Source: an uncultured Oscillospiraceae bacterium
GTDB lineage: Bacteria; Bacillota; Clostridia; Oscillospirales; Oscillospiraceae
Assembly: GCA_934623545.1 (NCBI GenBank)
Contig: CAKTVN010000112.1
Span: 1 to 5,799 of the forward strand
Direction of reading: 5' to 3'
DNA: 5,799 nt
In this document: positions 5,136 to 5,799 of the stretch, in pieces
How positions within the stretch are numbered: the first letter of the stretch is position 1
Layout: each line of letters begins with the position of its first letter
The notes under the pieces: generated by a model
What the model saw: the letters and a program-made list of their open reading frames with translations, nothing else
What the model was told of the DNA's origin: nothing
The model's database searches: none
Position numbers and translations under genes: made by a program

Positions 5136-5640
5136 ATGCTGCAATTTGTTTTGCCGGCAGAACGGAACAGGGACGATGTCCTTTCATTCTATGATGAAAT
5201 CGAGAGAAGCGGCGTACGTGCATTGGCATCGGCAATTACAAAAGCTTTGACCGGTGGCTGACCGGAATGCAGGATCGACATACCGGAAAAATTTTCCGGA
5301 CGGCTATGTGCGCGAAGATTTCTACCTTTGCTATGAAGGAAAACGCCTGATCGGCGTGTTCAGTCTGAAGTTTGAGCTGACGGACTATTTACTGAGCTAT
5401 GGCGGGCATATCGGCTATGAGACCCGCCCTTCAGACCGGAATTGGGGTCTTGCGACGCAGATGCTGAGGCAGGGGCTGGAGCTTGCAAAAAAATTCGGCT
5501 TCGAGCGCATCCGCTGCATTTGCGACAATGATAACATTGCCTCCGAGAAGGTCATTTTGAAAAACGGCGGCGTGTTTGAGAACGAATTATATGACCCGGA
5601 GGAAAAGGCTGCCGTCAAGCGGTTCTGGATCCAGCTGTAG
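5136..5640 (+). pseudogene. GNAT acetyltransferase gene with two single-base frameshifts
   Basis: Read across three frames this is one GNAT N-acetyltransferase, of the predicted-acetyltransferase kind I associate with COG3981. Frame 1 starts at ATG 5136 after GGGGGAG (MLQFVLPAERNRDD, FYDEIERSG) up to about 5213. Frame 2 runs from 5216 to 5290 (TCIGIGNYKSFDRWLTGMQ, DRHTGK). Frame 3 runs from 5290 to the stop at 5640 (NFPDGYVREDFYLCYEG onward). One missing base near 5214-5216 and one missing A in the A5 run at 5287-5291 explain both breaks; restoring them gives about 168 residues, a normal length. Frame 1 otherwise stops at 5259-5261 and frame 3 alone lacks the N-terminal quarter. The acetyl-CoA-binding part is intact: HIGYETRPSDRNWGLATQM with the R-x-x-G-x-A loop, then CDNDNIASEKVILKNGG. 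The family transfers acetyl from acetyl-CoA to an amine; the substrate is unknown. Either a young pseudogene or sequencing/assembly error. Confidence 0.85.
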
Positions 5641-5712
5641 CGGACGACTCGGTCTGCCCGACCGCGCCCGAAGGATGTGGGAGGCTTTTCCGGATTTACC
5701 GAAGTACTGCCT

Positions 5713-5729
5713 TTGCGGTGAGACCGCAA
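5713..5729. repeat. Perfect 7-bp hairpin downstream of the GNAT gene
   Basis: TTGCGGT (5713-5719) pairs exactly with ACCGCAA (5723-5729) around a GAG loop. A U-tract is absent. It belongs to a right-hand intergenic stretch (5641-5799) in which I see no gene; an additional short stem, CGGTC (5650-5654) with GACCG (5660-5664), lies just after the GNAT stop. Confidence 0.4.
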
Positions 5730-5743
5730 CTGTCGCTCCGCGG

Positions 5744-5779
5744 GCATACTTTTTTCTGTCTTGCCAGAAAAAAGTATGC
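5744..5779. terminator. Perfect 15-bp hairpin with T6/A6 arms
   Basis: GCATACTTTTTTCTG (5744-5758) pairs exactly with CAGAAAAAAGTATGC (5765-5779) around the loop TCTTGC, and a further A-tract (5780-5785) follows. In the plus direction no U-tract follows the stem, so it is not a normal terminator for the GNAT gene. In the minus direction a U6 tract precedes the stem and CCGCGG follows. An intergenic palindromic repeat element is as likely as a terminator. Confidence 0.45.
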
Positions 5780-5799
5780 AAAAAAGAGGCGCAGGACGC

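Noticed and set aside
4449..5144. Minus-strand frame of 231 codons opposite the nucleoside phosphorylase
   Set aside because: The plus strand carries all conserved phosphorylase motifs; the antisense frame has no family signature and a composition typical of shadows.
5254..5640. The 128-residue frame as an intact, shorter GNAT protein
   Set aside because: Its start would be a GTG with no good ribosome binding site, and the missing N-terminal part is present upstream in the other two frames, so a frameshifted full-length gene explains it better.
5587..5781. Small minus-strand frame of 64 codons at the right edge
   Set aside because: It runs through the 15-bp hairpin and into the antisense of the GNAT gene, has no visible domain, and is best explained as an open frame across an intergenic repeat.

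Overview
The window is consistent with a fairly GC-rich member of the Clostridia (Bacillota), most likely of the Oscillospiraceae/Ruminococcaceae type. Reasons: GC-rich genes separated by AT-rich spacers, strong GGAGG ribosome binding sites, a TTG start, a near-consensus sigma-A promoter, a Mini-III RNase, an RqcH-type NFACT protein, and an SLH-anchored surface protein. No mobile element, CRISPR array, tRNA or rRNA was seen.

Layout. The left half is a minus-strand cluster read from about 2740 towards 1. It holds Mini-ribonuclease III (mrnC, TTG start), then the ribosome quality-control factor RqcH/NFACT (overlapping mrnC by 11 bp), then a 92-residue eight-cysteine small-domain protein 4 bp further on. 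After about 240 bp without a clear gene (it holds an orphan reading frame and a perfect 14-bp hairpin), a new minus-strand gene appears to begin at base 14 and run off the left edge. The intergenic region 2700-2871 is divergent, with a weaker extended -10 promoter facing left and a near-consensus TTGACA-17-TACAAT promoter facing right.

The rightward gene is a secreted 364-residue protein: signal peptide, a CHAP/NlpC-P60-like cysteine-peptidase fold, an acidic linker, and three SLH repeats that should hold it on the cell wall. It is followed by about 290 bp densely packed with inverted repeats. The last part of that spacer looks like a transcription attenuator leading into a 249-residue nucleoside phosphorylase-family gene. 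Next comes a GNAT acetyltransferase gene that is broken (or mis-sequenced) by two one-base deletions, and then a right-hand intergenic stretch with a perfect 15-bp hairpin.

How the genes relate. mrnC and rqcH both act on the translation apparatus (23S rRNA maturation; rescue of stalled 50S-peptidyl-tRNA complexes) and are evidently co-transcribed. The other genes appear to be independent units. I see no convincing new multi-gene system. The items most worth a second look are the twice-frameshifted GNAT gene, the attenuator-like leader, the hairpin cluster, the Asp-to-Glu change at the key RqcH position, and the orphan frame at 92-256.
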